Assembly: GCF_022695595.1 (NCBI RefSeq)
Contig: NZ_CP074380.1
Span: forward strand, 372,001-436,000
Source of the DNA: Streptomyces sp. MST-110588
GTDB lineage: Bacteria; Actinomycetota; Actinomycetes; Streptomycetales; Streptomycetaceae
Length of the DNA: 64,000 bases
Reading direction: 5' to 3'
A program made the translations under genes and the position numbers. Shown here one piece after another: positions 19,559 to 29,045 of this stretch. The notes below the pieces were generated by a model. It searched no databases and had not been told where the DNA came from. It saw nothing but the letters and a program-made list of their open reading frames with translations. The stretch's first letter is position 1, and the number at the start of each line of letters is the position of its first letter.

Positions 19559-21739
19559 ATGAATACTTCCACGACGGCGGCCACGCAGCCGCACGATCAC
19601 CGTACGGACGACCCGACGGCCGGCCCGACGGAGGACCGTACGGACGACTCGACGGACAGCCCGGCGAACGGTCTCGCCGACGCCGCGCCGAGCATCGCGT
19701 ACGGCGCCCCCGCGGCACCGAGCCGCCCACAGGACATCCTTTGCGAGTACGGCCACTGGGTCCGCACCGCCCCGGACGCACCCGCCGTCGAGGACGGCGA
19801 ACTGACCTGGAGCTACGGCGAGTTGGACGACCTCGCCCGGCACGCCGCCGACGCGCTGCGCGGCCGGGTGGCCGCCGGCGACGTGGTCGGCGTCTGCCTG
19901 GACCGCTCGGTCGCGCTGGTCGCGGTAGCCGTGGCGCTGGCCCGGCTCGGCGCCGTCTACCTGCCGCTGGGGCCGCGCCCCGGCGAGCGGCGGCTGGCGG
20001 CGGTGACCGGGACGCTGCGGGTACGGTGCCTGGTCGGTGACGCCGGGCTGCTGCCCGGGGCGTACGGCGACGCGGAGCGGACGGTGCTGCCGCTCCCGTC
20101 GGCGGGTGCCCACGCGGCCGGGCAGGTGGTGGCCGCGTTCACGCCCGCACCCGGATCGCCCACCGCCACGTCCCGGACGTCCGGCTCCGACTCCCGGACG
20201 TCCGATTCCGGCTCCCAGCCGTCAGCCGCGGGCTCCGCCCCGGCGGCTGCGCCCGCGGCCGTTCCGGCGGGCGCCTTCTACACCGTTTTGACCTCGGGTT
20301 CGACCGGCACCCCCAAGGCCGTCGCGGTCGGCGGCGCTTCGCTGGCCGCCCTGCTGCGCTGGTACCGCCAGCGCGTCGGCTCCGGCCCCGGGGACCGGCA
20401 CAGTCTGCTGGTCGGGGTCGCTTTCGACCCGCACGTCAAAGAGCTGTGGGCGGCCCTCACCTCCGGTGCCGCGCTGAGCGTCGCGCCCGAGGAGGTGCGC
20501 TGGGACCCGCGGGCCCTCACCGACTGGTGGCGCCGTGCGGGCGTGACGATCTCCGTCCTGCCCACCCCGCTGGCCGAACTGGTCCTGGACCGGCCGTGGC
20601 CCGCGCTCCCCGCGCTGCGCCATGTCGAGGTCGGTGGCGACCGGCTGCGCCGCTGGCCCTCCCCGCAGGTCACGGCCCAGTTCCACAACGCGTACGGCCC
20701 CGCCGAGGCGACCGTCATGACCACCGCGCACGCGCTGGACCCCAGGCGCGAGGACGTGAGCGTGCCGCCGCCGATCGGGTCGCCGATGGACGGGGCCGTC
20801 GTCTGCGTCACCGACGAGGAGGGCCGGGTCGTCCCCCGGGGCGAGGCCGGCGAACTGCGCATCGGCGGCGGCTGTCTCGCGCTGGGCTACGCGGACCCGG
20901 AGCTGACGGCCCGCCGCTACGTGGCGCCACCGCCCGGCGTCATTATCACCGGAACCGGCACGGGCACCGGCACCGGCACCGGCACCGGCACGGGCACGGA
21001 CTCGGGCACCGAGCGCGTCTACCGCACCGGGGACCGGGTACGGATGCGGGCCGACGGGGTGCTGGAATTCCTCGGCCGCATGGACGACCAGGTGAAGGTC
21101 AGCGGCGTACGCATCGAGCCCGCCGAGGTGGAGGCGGCGTTCGAGCACGACGAGCGGGTACGCCGGGCGGTGGTGGCGGCCCTGCGTACCGACGGCGAAG
21201 TCCTGCGGCTCATCGCCTTCGTGCTCCTCGCCCCCGGCCGGCCCGCGCCCGCCACGGCGGAGTTGCTGCGGGGCGTCCGCGAGTGGCTGCCCGAGCAGGC
21301 GGTCCCCGCGGTCGTACGGTACGTCGACGCCTTCCCGTACGACGCCAACGGGAAGGTGGACCGCGCGGCACTGCTGGCGGCCGAGCCGCAGCGGACGCCC
21401 GCCGGCTCCACAAGCTCCGGAACACGTGACACGGCCGCCGGTACGGCCCGTACGGCCCGTACGGACGGCGCGGAACAGCCGCGGACCGCGACGCAGGAGC
21501 TGGTCCTGCGGCTGTGCCGGGACCTGCTCGGGGACCCGGACCTCGGGCTCACGGACGCGTTCGCCGCCTCGGGGGGCACATCGCTGGCCGCCGCCCGCCT
21601 GCTGGCGTCCCTGGAGGAGGAGTGCGGGGTGCGGCTGCGCGCGCCGGCGGTTCTGCGCCAGCCCGATCTGCGCGGCATCGCCGATCTCGTGGACGCCCGG
21701 CTGACCGCAGCCGGTACCGCCGCCGTAGGAGGTGCGTGA
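19559..21739 (+). CDS. NRPS didomain A-T
   Basis: A 726-residue adenylation-carrier protein. A-domain cores: YTVLTSGSTGTPKAVAVGG, VAFDPHVKELW, HNAYGPAEATVMTT, GELRIGGGCLALGYADPELT, YRTGDRVRM, GRMDDQVKVSGVRIEP and NGKVDRAAL with the catalytic Lys. The carrier core reads FAASGGTSLAAARL. My specificity reading is D-P-K-V-E-G-A-V-M-K, which I do not recognise. Two low-complexity inserts are odd: a Ser/Asp/Thr-rich one near residues 195-230 and a pure Thr-Gly run near 464-480. There is no C domain, so the loaded amino acid is passed to a separate condensation protein. The ATG at 19559 follows AGAGGG. Confidence 0.88.
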   Translation: MNTSTTAATQPHDHRTDDPTAGPTEDRTDDSTDSPANGLADAAPSIAYGAPAAPSRPQDILCEYGHWVRTAPDAPAVEDGELTWSYGELDDLARHAADALRGRVAAGDVVGVCLDRSVALVAVAVALARLGAVYLPLGPRPGERRLAAVTGTLRVRCLVGDAGLLPGAYGDAERTVLPLPSAGAHAAGQVVAAFTPAPGSPTATSRTSGSDSRTSDSGSQPSAAGSAPAAAPAAVPAGAFYTVLTSGSTGTPKAVAVGGASLAALLRWYRQRVGSGPGDRHSLLVGVAFDPHVKELWAALTSGAALSVAPEEVRWDPRALTDWWRRAGVTISVLPTPLAELVLDRPWPALPALRHVEVGGDRLRRWPSPQVTAQFHNAYGPAEATVMTTAHALDPRREDVSVPPPIGSPMDGAVVCVTDEEGRVVPRGEAGELRIGGGCLALGYADPELTARRYVAPPPGVIITGTGTGTGTGTGTGTGTDSGTERVYRTGDRVRMRADGVLEFLGRMDDQVKVSGVRIEPAEVEAAFEHDERVRRAVVAALRTDGEVLRLIAFVLLAPGRPAPATAELLRGVREWLPEQAVPAVVRYVDAFPYDANGKVDRAALLAAEPQRTPAGSTSSGTRDTAAGTARTARTDGAEQPRTATQELVLRLCRDLLGDPDLGLTDAFAASGGTSLAAARLLASLEEECGVRLRAPAVLRQPDLRGIADLVDARLTAAGTAAVGGA
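20948..20995. repeat. 6-bp microsatellite coding for a (Thr-Gly)8 run
   Basis: Sixteen codons alternate ACC/ACG and GGC/GGA, giving eight Thr-Gly pairs inside the A domain between the A6 and A7 cores. The hexamer ACCGGC is repeated almost perfectly. Such tracts are prone to slippage in steps of six bases, which would lengthen or shorten the loop but keep the frame. Confidence 0.85.
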
Positions 21740-21740
21740 A

Positions 21741-23750
21741 ATGACCAGCACGAAGCAGCTCTTGTCCCAGAGCTCCCCGTCCGGGAGTTCCTTCGACTTC
21801 GCCGGCGGGGTGCCGGCCCGGGTGGCCCGGTACGCGCGGACCACGCCGCACGCCCTGGCCGTCACCGACGGCGAAGTCAGCCTGACCTACGAGCAGTTGG
21901 CCACCGCCGCCCACCGGTTCGCCGGCCGGCTGCGGGAACGCGGGGCCGGTCCCGGCAGCGCGGTCGGCGTCCTGCTGCCGCACTCGGTGCGCGCCGTCGT
22001 CACCCAGCTCGCCATATGGTGGGCCGGCGCCCACTACGTACCGCTCGACCCGGCGTATCCACGGCCACGCGTCCAGACGATGCTGGCCACGGCCGGTGCC
22101 GTCCTGACGGTCGGCGAGAAGGGCCTGCTGGAGACCGCGGGCATCCCCGCGCACCAGGCGCTGGCCCTGCCCGCCACCGAGCAGTACGAGCAGGAGGACG
22201 ACCAGCGGTACGGGCCGGAGCCGGGTGCCCCGTCCCCGTACGCGCCCTGTGATCCCGACGCCACCGCGTACGTGATGTTCACCTCCGGCTCGACCGGCCG
22301 TCCCAAGGCCGTGGCCCTCACCCACCGGGGAGTCGCCGGCCTGGTCACCGAGCCCGGCTACCTCACGCTCACCCCTCGCGACCGGGTGCTCTTCCACTCC
22401 CCCGTGACGTTCGACGCCTCGGCGTTCGAGGTGTGGGCCCCGCTGGCGAACGGTGCGGCGGTGGCGGTCTCCACCGCCGACCGGCTGTCCCTGGAGGCGC
22501 TGGCGCGGGACACCGCGCGACTGGGCGCGACCGTCGCCGTACTGACCACCGCGCTCTTCCACCACCTCGCCGCCCGGCGCTCCCCGCTCTTCGGCGTGCT
22601 GCGCACGGTCGTGGTCGGCGGCGAGGCGCTGTCCGCGCAGCACGCCCGGGACGTGCTGCGCGCCCACCCCTGGCTGGAGCTGGTCAACGGGTACGGGCCC
22701 ACGGAGGCCACCACCTTCACCACCGCCCACCGGGTCACGCCGGAGGACTGCGACGCGCCGCCGCCCATCGGGCGGCCGATCGCCGGGGCGACCGTCCACG
22801 TCATGGACGAGGCCGGCGAGCCGGTGCCGTCCGGTGTCCGGGGCGAGCTGTGGATCGGCGGGCCGCGGCTGGCCCGGGGCTACGCCGGGCAGCCGGAACT
22901 GACCGCGGAGCGCTTCGTGGACCATCCGGCCGCCGGGCGGCTGTACCGCAGCGGTGACATCGTCTCGGTCCGCGCCGACGGCGTCCTGGACTTCCACGGC
23001 CGTACGGACGATCAGGTCAAGGTCCGCGGCTTCCGGATCGAGCCGGGCGAGATCGAACACGCGCTGCGCGAGCACCCGCAAGTCGCCGACGCGGCCGTGG
23101 TCCTGCGGCGTCCCGCGCCCGACGACGCCCGGCTCGTGGCGTTCGTCGTCCGGGCCGTCCGGGCGGAGCGGCGGCAGCCGGATCCGGCGGCGCTGCGTAC
23201 GCACCTGGCGGAGCGGCTGCCGGCGCATCTGGTGCCCAACGCCTGGTCCTTCGTGACCGGGCTGCCGCTGACCGCCACCGGCAAGGTGGACCGCCGCGCC
23301 CTGGCGGAACGCCCGCTGCCGGGTGAGGAGGCGGTGCCCGAGCCGGGCGGGGCGCCGGAGCTCCCGCCGGGCCAGGAGGTGGCAGCCGCGCCCAAGCGGG
23401 CAGCGGTGCCCGAGCCGGCGGACACCGGGGCCGACGCCGCCCCGGACACCCCGTCCGCCCCGTCCGCCCCGTCCGCCGGAAAGGCGCTCTCCCCCCTCCA
23501 GCAGGTCGTGGCCGACGTCTGGAGCCGGGCGCTGGAGGTCCCGGTCACCGGTCCCGACGCCGACTTCACCGCGCTGGGCGGGCACTCCCTGCTCGCCCTG
23601 TGCGTGGTGGACGACCTGCGCGAGGACCTCGGCGCGGAGCTGACCCTCGCCGAGTTCTTCGCCGCGCCCACCGTCGCCGCCCAGGCCGCGCTGGTCGAGC
23701 AGGCGCTGCTGCGTGCCCACGGGGCGCCGGACCCCGAGGACGCCCGATGA
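21741..23750 (+). CDS. NRPS didomain A-T, predicted valine-type
   Basis: A 669-residue protein. A-domain cores: [89 protein letters not shown] and TGKVDRRAL. The carrier is [14 protein letters not shown]. My reading of the specificity positions is D-A-F-V-V-G-G-T-F-K, eight of ten the same as the well-known valine code D-A-F-W-I-G-G-T-F-K, so Val or a similar branched residue is likely. GGAGGT stands 7 bases before the ATG at 21741, one base after the previous stop. It ends in an ATGA overlap with the next gene. A Pro/Ala linker of about 50 residues precedes the carrier. Confidence 0.9.
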   Translation: MTSTKQLLSQSSPSGSSFDFAGGVPARVARYARTTPHALAVTDGEVSLTYEQLATAAHRFAGRLRERGAGPGSAVGVLLPHSVRAVVTQLAIWWAGAHYVPLDPAYPRPRVQTMLATAGAVLTVGEKGLLETAGIPAHQALALPATEQYEQEDDQRYGPEPGAPSPYAPCDPDATAYVMFTSGSTGRPKAVALTHRGVAGLVTEPGYLTLTPRDRVLFHSPVTFDASAFEVWAPLANGAAVAVSTADRLSLEALARDTARLGATVAVLTTALFHHLAARRSPLFGVLRTVVVGGEALSAQHARDVLRAHPWLELVNGYGPTEATTFTTAHRVTPEDCDAPPPIGRPIAGATVHVMDEAGEPVPSGVRGELWIGGPRLARGYAGQPELTAERFVDHPAAGRLYRSGDIVSVRADGVLDFHGRTDDQVKVRGFRIEPGEIEHALREHPQVADAAVVLRRPAPDDARLVAFVVRAVRAERRQPDPAALRTHLAERLPAHLVPNAWSFVTGLPLTATGKVDRRALAERPLPGEEAVPEPGGAPELPPGQEVAAAPKRAAVPEPADTGADAAPDTPSAPSAPSAGKALSPLQQVVADVWSRALEVPVTGPDADFTALGGHSLLALCVVDDLREDLGAELTLAEFFAAPTVAAQAALVEQALLRAHGAPDPEDAR

Positions 23751-26700
23751 CCGCCGCCCCGGGCACCGGCGCCGCCCGCGAGGAGGCACTGCTGCGGCTG
23801 GCCCGGCAGCGGCGGGCCGACGCCCGTAAGATCGCCGCCCCCGCCGCCCCCGCCGCTCCGGTGGAGCCGGCCGGTGCGGCGGGTCCGCCGCCGCTCTCCT
23901 ACGCCCAGCGGCGGATGTGGCTGATGGACCGGCTCGGCCGGAGCGGGGCCGCCTATCACGTGCCGTTCGCCACCCGGGTGCGCGGGCCGTTCTCCCCGGA
24001 CGCTCTTGGCCGGGCGCTGAGCGGGCTGGTGCGCCGTCACGAGGTCCTGCGGACGCGGTACGGGCAGCGCGACGGCGAGCCGTACCAAGAGGTGATGCCC
24101 GCGGCGCCGGTGCCGGTGGACGTGGTGACGGACCCGGGAGACCCTGAGCACCTGTTGCGGCAGGCGGCGGCGGTCCCCTTCGACCTGGCCGCCGGCCCCG
24201 TACTGCGCGCGCTCGTCCTGCGGCACGGCCCCGAGGACCACACCGTTCTGCTGACGTTCCATCACGTAGCCGTCGACGGCTGGTCGTTGGGCGTCGTCAC
24301 CCGGGAGCTGAGCGCGCTCTACCGGGCCGAGCTGGACGGCCCGGCCCCGGAAGGCGGGACCGCCCCGGAAGGCGGGCGCGGGCCGCGGGACCCGGACGGC
24401 CTGCTGGGCGGTCCCGCGCCGCGGTACGCGGAGTTCGCCCGCCGGGAACAGGCCGCCGCGGCCGGCCTCGCGGCGGGTCTGGAGCACTGGCTCCGGCGGC
24501 TGTCCGGCGCCCGCCCGGTGCCGCTCCCCGCGCCCCGCGCCGCCTCGGCCCCGGGCCACCGCGGGCGAAGCGGCGTGGTCGGCGAGCCGCTGGCGCCCGA
24601 GGTGCTGGACCAACTGCGCGCGGTGGCCCGCAAGCACCGGACCACGCTGTTCACCGTCACCCTGGCCGGTGCGTACGCGGCGCTGCTGGAGACGACCGGC
24701 GCCGAGGACCTGGTGCTCGGCTGCGCCGTCGGCAACCGTGACCGGCCGGGGCTGCGTGGCCTGGTCGGATTGTGCGTCAACACGCTGGCCGTACGGGTGG
24801 ACACCACGGGCGCCGCGCACTTCGGGGCGCTCCTGGACCGCGTACGGGACGCCCTGCTGGAAGCCCATGAGCACCGCGAGGTCCCCTTCGACCTGGTCGT
24901 GGAACGGCTCGGGGCCGCGGGCCGCGACCGGGACGGGCATCCGCTGGTCGATGTGACCGCCGATGTGCTGCGCGCACCCGTCACGCTGGAACTGGCCGGC
25001 GCCCGGACCGAAGCGGTCGATATCGATCTCGGTACGGCCAAGTTCGGTCTCGGGTTCTATGTCGAGGAAGCACACGGTGAGGACGGGCCGCGCTGTCTGG
25101 TGCAGTACGACCTGGCACGTCTGGACGAGCCGGCCGCCCGGGACCTGCTGCGCCGCTTCACCGGCCTGCTCACGGCGGTGGCGGCGGACCCGGCGCACCC
25201 GCTGACCCGGCCCGTGCCGCCGGCCCCCGCGGCGCTCCACCCCGCCCAGGCATGGCTGCTGGAGCGGCCGGAGGTGGCGCGGGCCGCGGTACTGGAGCGG
25301 CCCGGACAGCCACCGCTGGCGTACGTGGTGCCGAGCGGCCTGGGGTCGGCGGAGCCCGTGGGGCTGCGGATCGCGCTGCGTTCGGCCCTGCGGCCCGAGC
25401 TGGTGCCGGCCACGGTGACGGTGCTGGACGCGCTGCCCCGCGCCGCGGACGGAAGCGTGGACCGTGCCCGGCTGCCCGGCGCACCACCGGCGGACGGGGT
25501 GGCAGGACCGGCTGCCGGGGACGGAACGAGCGGCGGGGACGGAACGGGCGGCGGGGGTGGAACGAGCGGTACTACGGGTGCGCGGGCGCGGGCCGTACTG
25601 GATGCGTTCGGTGAGCTGCTGGGCCAGGAACCGGCGCCGGACGCCGACTTCTTCGCGCTGGGCGGTCACTCCCTGCTGGCCGTCCGGCTCGCCGACCGGC
25701 TGCGCGAGCGGCTGCGACTGCCGCTGACCGGCCTGGACGTGATGGAGCACCGCAGCCCGCGGGCGCTGTCCGCCCTGCTGGAGGAGCGTGCCCGGCAGCG
25801 CACGGCCGCGGCGGCGCGGCACGGCGCACGGCGGTCCGCGTCCCGTACGGACACGGTGCTGGTCACCGGAGCCACCGGTGGCGTGGGCGCCTTCGTCCTG
25901 CGGGAACTGGCGGCGCGCGGCCGTCCCGTACGGGCGCTGGCCCGGCCGGAGTCGGCGCACCTGCTGGCGGCGGACGGGGTCGAGGTGGTCCACGGCGATC
26001 TCGGCGATCCGGCCGGTCTGCGGGCCGCTACCGCGGACGCCTCGGCGGTGATCCACGCCGCCTGCACCTTCACCGATCCCGAGGTCGATCTCGCGGCGAT
26101 GCGCGCCCTGCTGGACGGCTGGCGGCAGGGCCCCTTCGTCTTCGTCAGCAGTGTGGACGCCTACGGGCAGCCGCCGTTGACGGACGTGGCCGAGGACACG
26201 CCCTCCGCCGAGCCGCTCACCCCGTACGGCCGGGCCAAGCTCGACTGCGAGCGGATGCTGCGCGAGGCCGCGGGCCGGGCCGGGCGCGGCGGTGCGAGCG
26301 CGGTGCGCGCGCCCATCGTGTGGGGCCCGCACGCCAGGCTGCGGGACCAACTGCGGTGGGGTGCGACGGGGGCGCTGTTCCAGGCGGCGAAGGCGGGCCG
26401 GCCGATCGAGCTGCCCGATCCGGCGCGGGGGTGGTACGGGGCGCCGTGGGTGCACGCCGCCGCCTTGGCGCGGGCCCTGGTGCGCTGTGTGGACCGGCCG
26501 GCCGGCGGGGTGGTCAACGCGGTCGCAGGGCACGTCGGCTGGGCGGAGTTCGCCACCGAACTGGTCCGGCTGCTGGACGGCGCGGGCGGCGTCCGCTTCA
26601 CCACGAGCCCGCATCCGGACCCGGCACCAGCACCGGACCCGCGCCCGGCCGCGGACGCCGGCACCGGTCCGGCCGTGCCTCCCGGTCTGCTCCACCGCCG

Positions 26701-26791
26701 CCGCTACCGCGCGGGCACACTCGCCGCCGAGCTGGCCGAGCGGCCCGGCGAGGACTGGCGCTCGGCGATCGCCGCGACGCTGGCCTGCTGA
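23747..26791 (+). CDS. NRPS termination protein: C - degraded A - T - SDR
   Basis: A 1,014-residue protein. Residues about 45-480 form a C domain with [13 protein letters not shown] (intact HHxxxDG near 172) and [12 protein letters not shown]. Residues about 495-590 match only the C-terminal subdomain of an A domain; the A1-A7 cores are absent and the A10 motif reads [10 protein letters not shown], with Ser where the catalytic Lys should be. A carrier follows ([14 protein letters not shown], near 641). Residues about 700-1014 are an extended [25 protein letters not shown] and YGRAKLD (catalytic Tyr/Lys). The SDR is closer to epimerase/dehydratase-type enzymes than to the usual thioester reductase. 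It probably releases or modifies the chain; no thioesterase is present. Confidence 0.85.
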   Translation: MTAAPGTGAAREEALLRLARQRRADARKIAAPAAPAAPVEPAGAAGPPPLSYAQRRMWLMDRLGRSGAAYHVPFATRVRGPFSPDALGRALSGLVRRHEVLRTRYGQRDGEPYQEVMPAAPVPVDVVTDPGDPEHLLRQAAAVPFDLAAGPVLRALVLRHGPEDHTVLLTFHHVAVDGWSLGVVTRELSALYRAELDGPAPEGGTAPEGGRGPRDPDGLLGGPAPRYAEFARREQAAAAGLAAGLEHWLRRLSGARPVPLPAPRAASAPGHRGRSGVVGEPLAPEVLDQLRAVARKHRTTLFTVTLAGAYAALLETTGAEDLVLGCAVGNRDRPGLRGLVGLCVNTLAVRVDTTGAAHFGALLDRVRDALLEAHEHREVPFDLVVERLGAAGRDRDGHPLVDVTADVLRAPVTLELAGARTEAVDIDLGTAKFGLGFYVEEAHGEDGPRCLVQYDLARLDEPAARDLLRRFTGLLTAVAADPAHPLTRPVPPAPAALHPAQAWLLERPEVARAAVLERPGQPPLAYVVPSGLGSAEPVGLRIALRSALRPELVPATVTVLDALPRAADGSVDRARLPGAPPADGVAGPAAGDGTSGGDGTGGGGGTSGTTGARARAVLDAFGELLGQEPAPDADFFALGGHSLLAVRLADRLRERLRLPLTGLDVMEHRSPRALSALLEERARQRTAAAARHGARRSASRTDTVLVTGATGGVGAFVLRELAARGRPVRALARPESAHLLAADGVEVVHGDLGDPAGLRAATADASAVIHAACTFTDPEVDLAAMRALLDGWRQGPFVFVSSVDAYGQPPLTDVAEDTPSAEPLTPYGRAKLDCERMLREAAGRAGRGGASAVRAPIVWGPHARLRDQLRWGATGALFQAAKAGRPIELPDPARGWYGAPWVHAAALARALVRCVDRPAGGVVNAVAGHVGWAEFATELVRLLDGAGGVRFTTSPHPDPAPAPDPRPAADAGTGPAVPPGLLHRRRYRAGTLAAELAERPGEDWRSAIAATLAC

Positions 26792-26814
26792 GGGGCCCGG
26801 CCGGGAGACGGTGA

Positions 26815-26872
26815 CGGCGGCCGGCCGGGCGGCCGAGGGTCCCGCCCGGCCGGCCGCCGCTGAAATTTTTTT
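26815..26872 (+). terminator. Intrinsic terminator of the peptide locus
   Basis: An 18-bp perfect stem (26815-26832 pairing with 26842-26859) with a 9-base loop is followed by TGAAATTTTTTT. It lies 23 bases after the last stop of the locus. The strong stem and T tract make it the clearest terminator in the window and mark the 3' end of the operon. Confidence 0.9.
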
Positions 26873-26991
26873 CGCTTCGTTCGCCGTCACATGGCACCGA
26901 TTGGCCCCGGATGCCGTCTAGTGGGGTGCGACGCCGCTCCTTCCCCCCAGGAGCGGCGCCGCCTCTCACCGCCCCGCCGCCCGCCGCGCCG

Positions 26992-27186
26992 TCACGGCTG
27001 CGTTCCGGTCCCGAAGCCGCCCCCCACCGCATAAGGGCTGTACGGCGCGTCCCGGCCCGGGACATGGTCTCGTACCTGTCCCCCCCTGGCGTCCCGCGCG
27101 CCCTCCGCGTGGTCGTACTGCGCCGCGAAGACATGCTGCCCCTCCGGCAGGCTGCGGCCCGGCTTGAGGGTCCAGCGGTAGCGCAG
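26992..27186 (-). CDS. Possible small protein, start uncertain
   Basis: A minus-strand frame ending at 26992 encodes LRYRWTLKPGRSLPEGQHVF and AAQYDHAEGARDARGGQVRD, then HVPGRDAPYSPYAVGGG. Composition and codon usage look like a real protein of about 65 residues, but there is no ATG or GTG. A CTG at 27186 follows an AGGAG sequence at a fair distance, and the upstream frame runs back through a terminator hairpin. It may be a genuine small gene with a rare start, or one affected by a sequence error. I do not recognise the family. Confidence 0.3.
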   Translation of the reverse strand: MRYRWTLKPGRSLPEGQHVFAAQYDHAEGARDARGGQVRDHVPGRDAPYSPYAVGGGFGTGTQP

Positions 27187-27206
27187 GATGCCCTTCTCCT
27201 GGAAGA

Positions 27207-27246
27207 AACGGCGACCGCCGGGTCGGTCGGTCCGGCGGTCGCCGTT
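27207..27246 (-). terminator. Hairpin downstream of the amino-acid permease
   Basis: AACGGCGACCGCCGG (27207-27221) pairs perfectly with CCGGCGGTCGCCGTT (27232-27246) around a 10-base loop. On the minus strand it is followed by TTTCTTCC. It lies about 125 bases after the permease stop and probably ends that transcript. Confidence 0.75.
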
Positions 27247-27371
27247 CGGCCGTCTGTCAGTTGCCGCCGACCGGCACGATGGCTGCCGGCTCAACGCGAA
27301 TTCTTTCCAGACCCCTGCCAGGCCCCTGCCATGCCCCTGCGGGTCTCCCGCCAGGGCCACGACGTACGCAC

Positions 27372-28796
27372 TCAGCGCGTGGCCGCCGCCCGCTGCCGTA
27401 CGCAGCCGATCAGAGCGAGCACCAGCGCCAAGCCGCCGGTGGAGAACAACTGCGCCCGGGTGCCGGCGTTCAGGGTCATCAGCGCCAGTACCGTGACCAC
27501 TCCCGCCAGCGTCACCCAGGTCAGGTACGGGAAGCCCCCCATCCGCACCGCCGGCTTCCCCGGCGCGGCGCGCTCCAGCCGCCGGCGCAGCACGAGTTGT
27601 GAGGCGGCGATGAACCCCCACACCACCAGCACGACCGCGCCGACCATGTTCAGCAGCCAGGCGAAGACGGTGGTGGGCCACCAGTAGGACAGGAGCACGG
27701 CGACGAAGCCGAAGGCGGAGGAGGCGAGTACCGCGCGGCGCGGCACCCCGCCGGAGACCTTGCCCAGGGCTTTGGGGCCCTGGCCGCGGGAGACCAGCGA
27801 GTAGGCCATGCGGGAGGAGCCGTAGATGTTGGCGTTCATCGCGGACAGCAGCGCGACCAGGACGACGACGTTCATGATCTGGCCCCCGCCGGGGACGCCG
27901 AGCCGTTCGAGCACGGCGGCGTACGGCCCGTGTTCCGTGACGGCCCGGCTGCTCCACGGGACCAGCGTGACGATCAGCAGCATCGAGCCGACGTAGACGA
28001 TGCCGATCCGCCACATCGTCGTACGGACGGCCTTGGCGACCGCGCGTGCCGGGTCCTGGGACTCGGCCGCCGCGATGGTCACCGTCTCCAGGCCGCCGTA
28101 GGCGACGACCGAGGCCAGCAGGCCGGTCAGCAGTCCGCTCGCGCCGTTGGGGAGGAAGCCGCCGTCGTGCAGGAGGTGGGCGGTGCCGGGCGCGTCGGTG
28201 CCGGGCAGCACCCCCAGGACCGCCAGCGTGCCCAGGACCAGGAAGAGCGCGATGGCGCCGATCTTCAGGGCGGCGAACCAGAATTCCAGCTCGCCGAAGT
28301 GGGAGACCGCGGCCAGGTTGGTGCCGCAGAAGAACGCCATGAAGACCAGCACCCACAGCCAGGACGGTGTTCCCGGGAGCCAGCCCTGCACGATGTGGGC
28401 CGCGCCGATCGCCTCGACCGCGACGCCGACGACCAGCAGGGTCCAGAACATCCAGCCGGCGGTGAGGCCGGCCCAGCGGCCCAGCGCGCGGTCGGCGTGG
28501 ACGGAGAAGGAGCCGGAGGCCGGGTCGGCGGCGGACATCTCGCCGAGCATCCGCATCACGGACATCACGAGCAGTCCGGACACCGCGTAGGCGAGCACGA
28601 TCGAGGGGCCGGCCGCGGCGATGCCGGCGCCCGAGCCCACGAAGAGGCCGGCGCCGATGACGCCGCCCAGGGCGATCATCGAAAGGTGCCGCTGCTTGAG
28701 GCCGTTGGACAGCGGGTTGCCGGGCCCGGGGGTGTTCCCGGCCGGTGCGGGGGTGCTCTCGGTCGGCGGAGGGGGTGCGGGGAGTGTCCGGCTCAT
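27372..28796 (-). CDS. Amino-acid permease (APC superfamily, GABA/D-Ala/Ser type)
   Basis: A 474-residue, 12-helix permease. The N-terminal motif is LKQRHLSMIALGGVIGAGLF, then VGSGAGIAAAGPSIVLAY, and the conserved FEFWFAALKI-type segment reads LEFWFAALKIGAIALF. It imports an amino acid with protons. It stands alone, with two TGATCA-containing direct repeats upstream that may be operators. Confidence 0.88.
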   Translation of the reverse strand: MSRTLPAPPPPTESTPAPAGNTPGPGNPLSNGLKQRHLSMIALGGVIGAGLFVGSGAGIAAAGPSIVLAYAVSGLLVMSVMRMLGEMSAADPASGSFSVHADRALGRWAGLTAGWMFWTLLVVGVAVEAIGAAHIVQGWLPGTPSWLWVLVFMAFFCGTNLAAVSHFGELEFWFAALKIGAIALFLVLGTLAVLGVLPGTDAPGTAHLLHDGGFLPNGASGLLTGLLASVVAYGGLETVTIAAAESQDPARAVAKAVRTTMWRIGIVYVGSMLLIVTLVPWSSRAVTEHGPYAAVLERLGVPGGGQIMNVVVLVALLSAMNANIYGSSRMAYSLVSRGQGPKALGKVSGGVPRRAVLASSAFGFVAVLLSYWWPTTVFAWLLNMVGAVVLVVWGFIAASQLVLRRRLERAAPGKPAVRMGGFPYLTWVTLAGVVTVLALMTLNAGTRAQLFSTGGLALVLALIGCVRQRAAATR

Positions 28797-28897
28797 GGTC
28801 GTACCTGTCCAATATGCGATATCGAGCCATGAGGATGGACAGAAGAAGCGATTTTGCGTCAGACGCGTCCGTTATGCGGACATCAGGTTCACGCACC

Positions 28898-28928
28898 GTG
28901 ATCACCGGGCCGTACGGACAGTGATCAC
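28898..28928. promoter_or_regulatory. Two GTGATCAC direct repeats upstream of the permease
   Basis: GTGATCAC occurs at 28898-28905 and 28921-28928, a centre spacing of 23 bp, and each is followed by CGGG. Each is itself a perfect palindrome. They sit about 100 bp upstream of the permease start and about 120 bp before the amidase gene on the other strand, a typical place for regulator sites. Confidence 0.5.
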
Positions 28929-29045
28929 GGGACCGCCCGGCCCTTGTACGAATCTTTCCCGGAACCACTGATCCATCCGGGTGATGGTTCGTGCGAAGAT
29001 TCCCCCTCCCGGCCCAGGTGAGCCGGGATGACAAGGGGAAACTAC

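Larger units (their letters stand above)
26873..27371. other. Region between the peptide locus and the amino-acid permease
   Basis: About 500 bases with no secure gene. It holds a small minus-strand coding candidate (26992-27186) and a bidirectional hairpin (27207-27246). The part from 27247 to 27371 contains nothing I recognise. Confidence 0.4.

Noticed and set aside
23012..26890. 1,292-codon minus-strand frame opposite the NRPS genes
   Set aside because: Composition is Arg/Gly/Gln-rich with no domain, and the + strand carries complete NRPS motifs.
26911..27687. 258-codon plus-strand frame after the peptide locus
   Set aside because: It passes through a terminator hairpin and the opposite-strand permease and has no domain.
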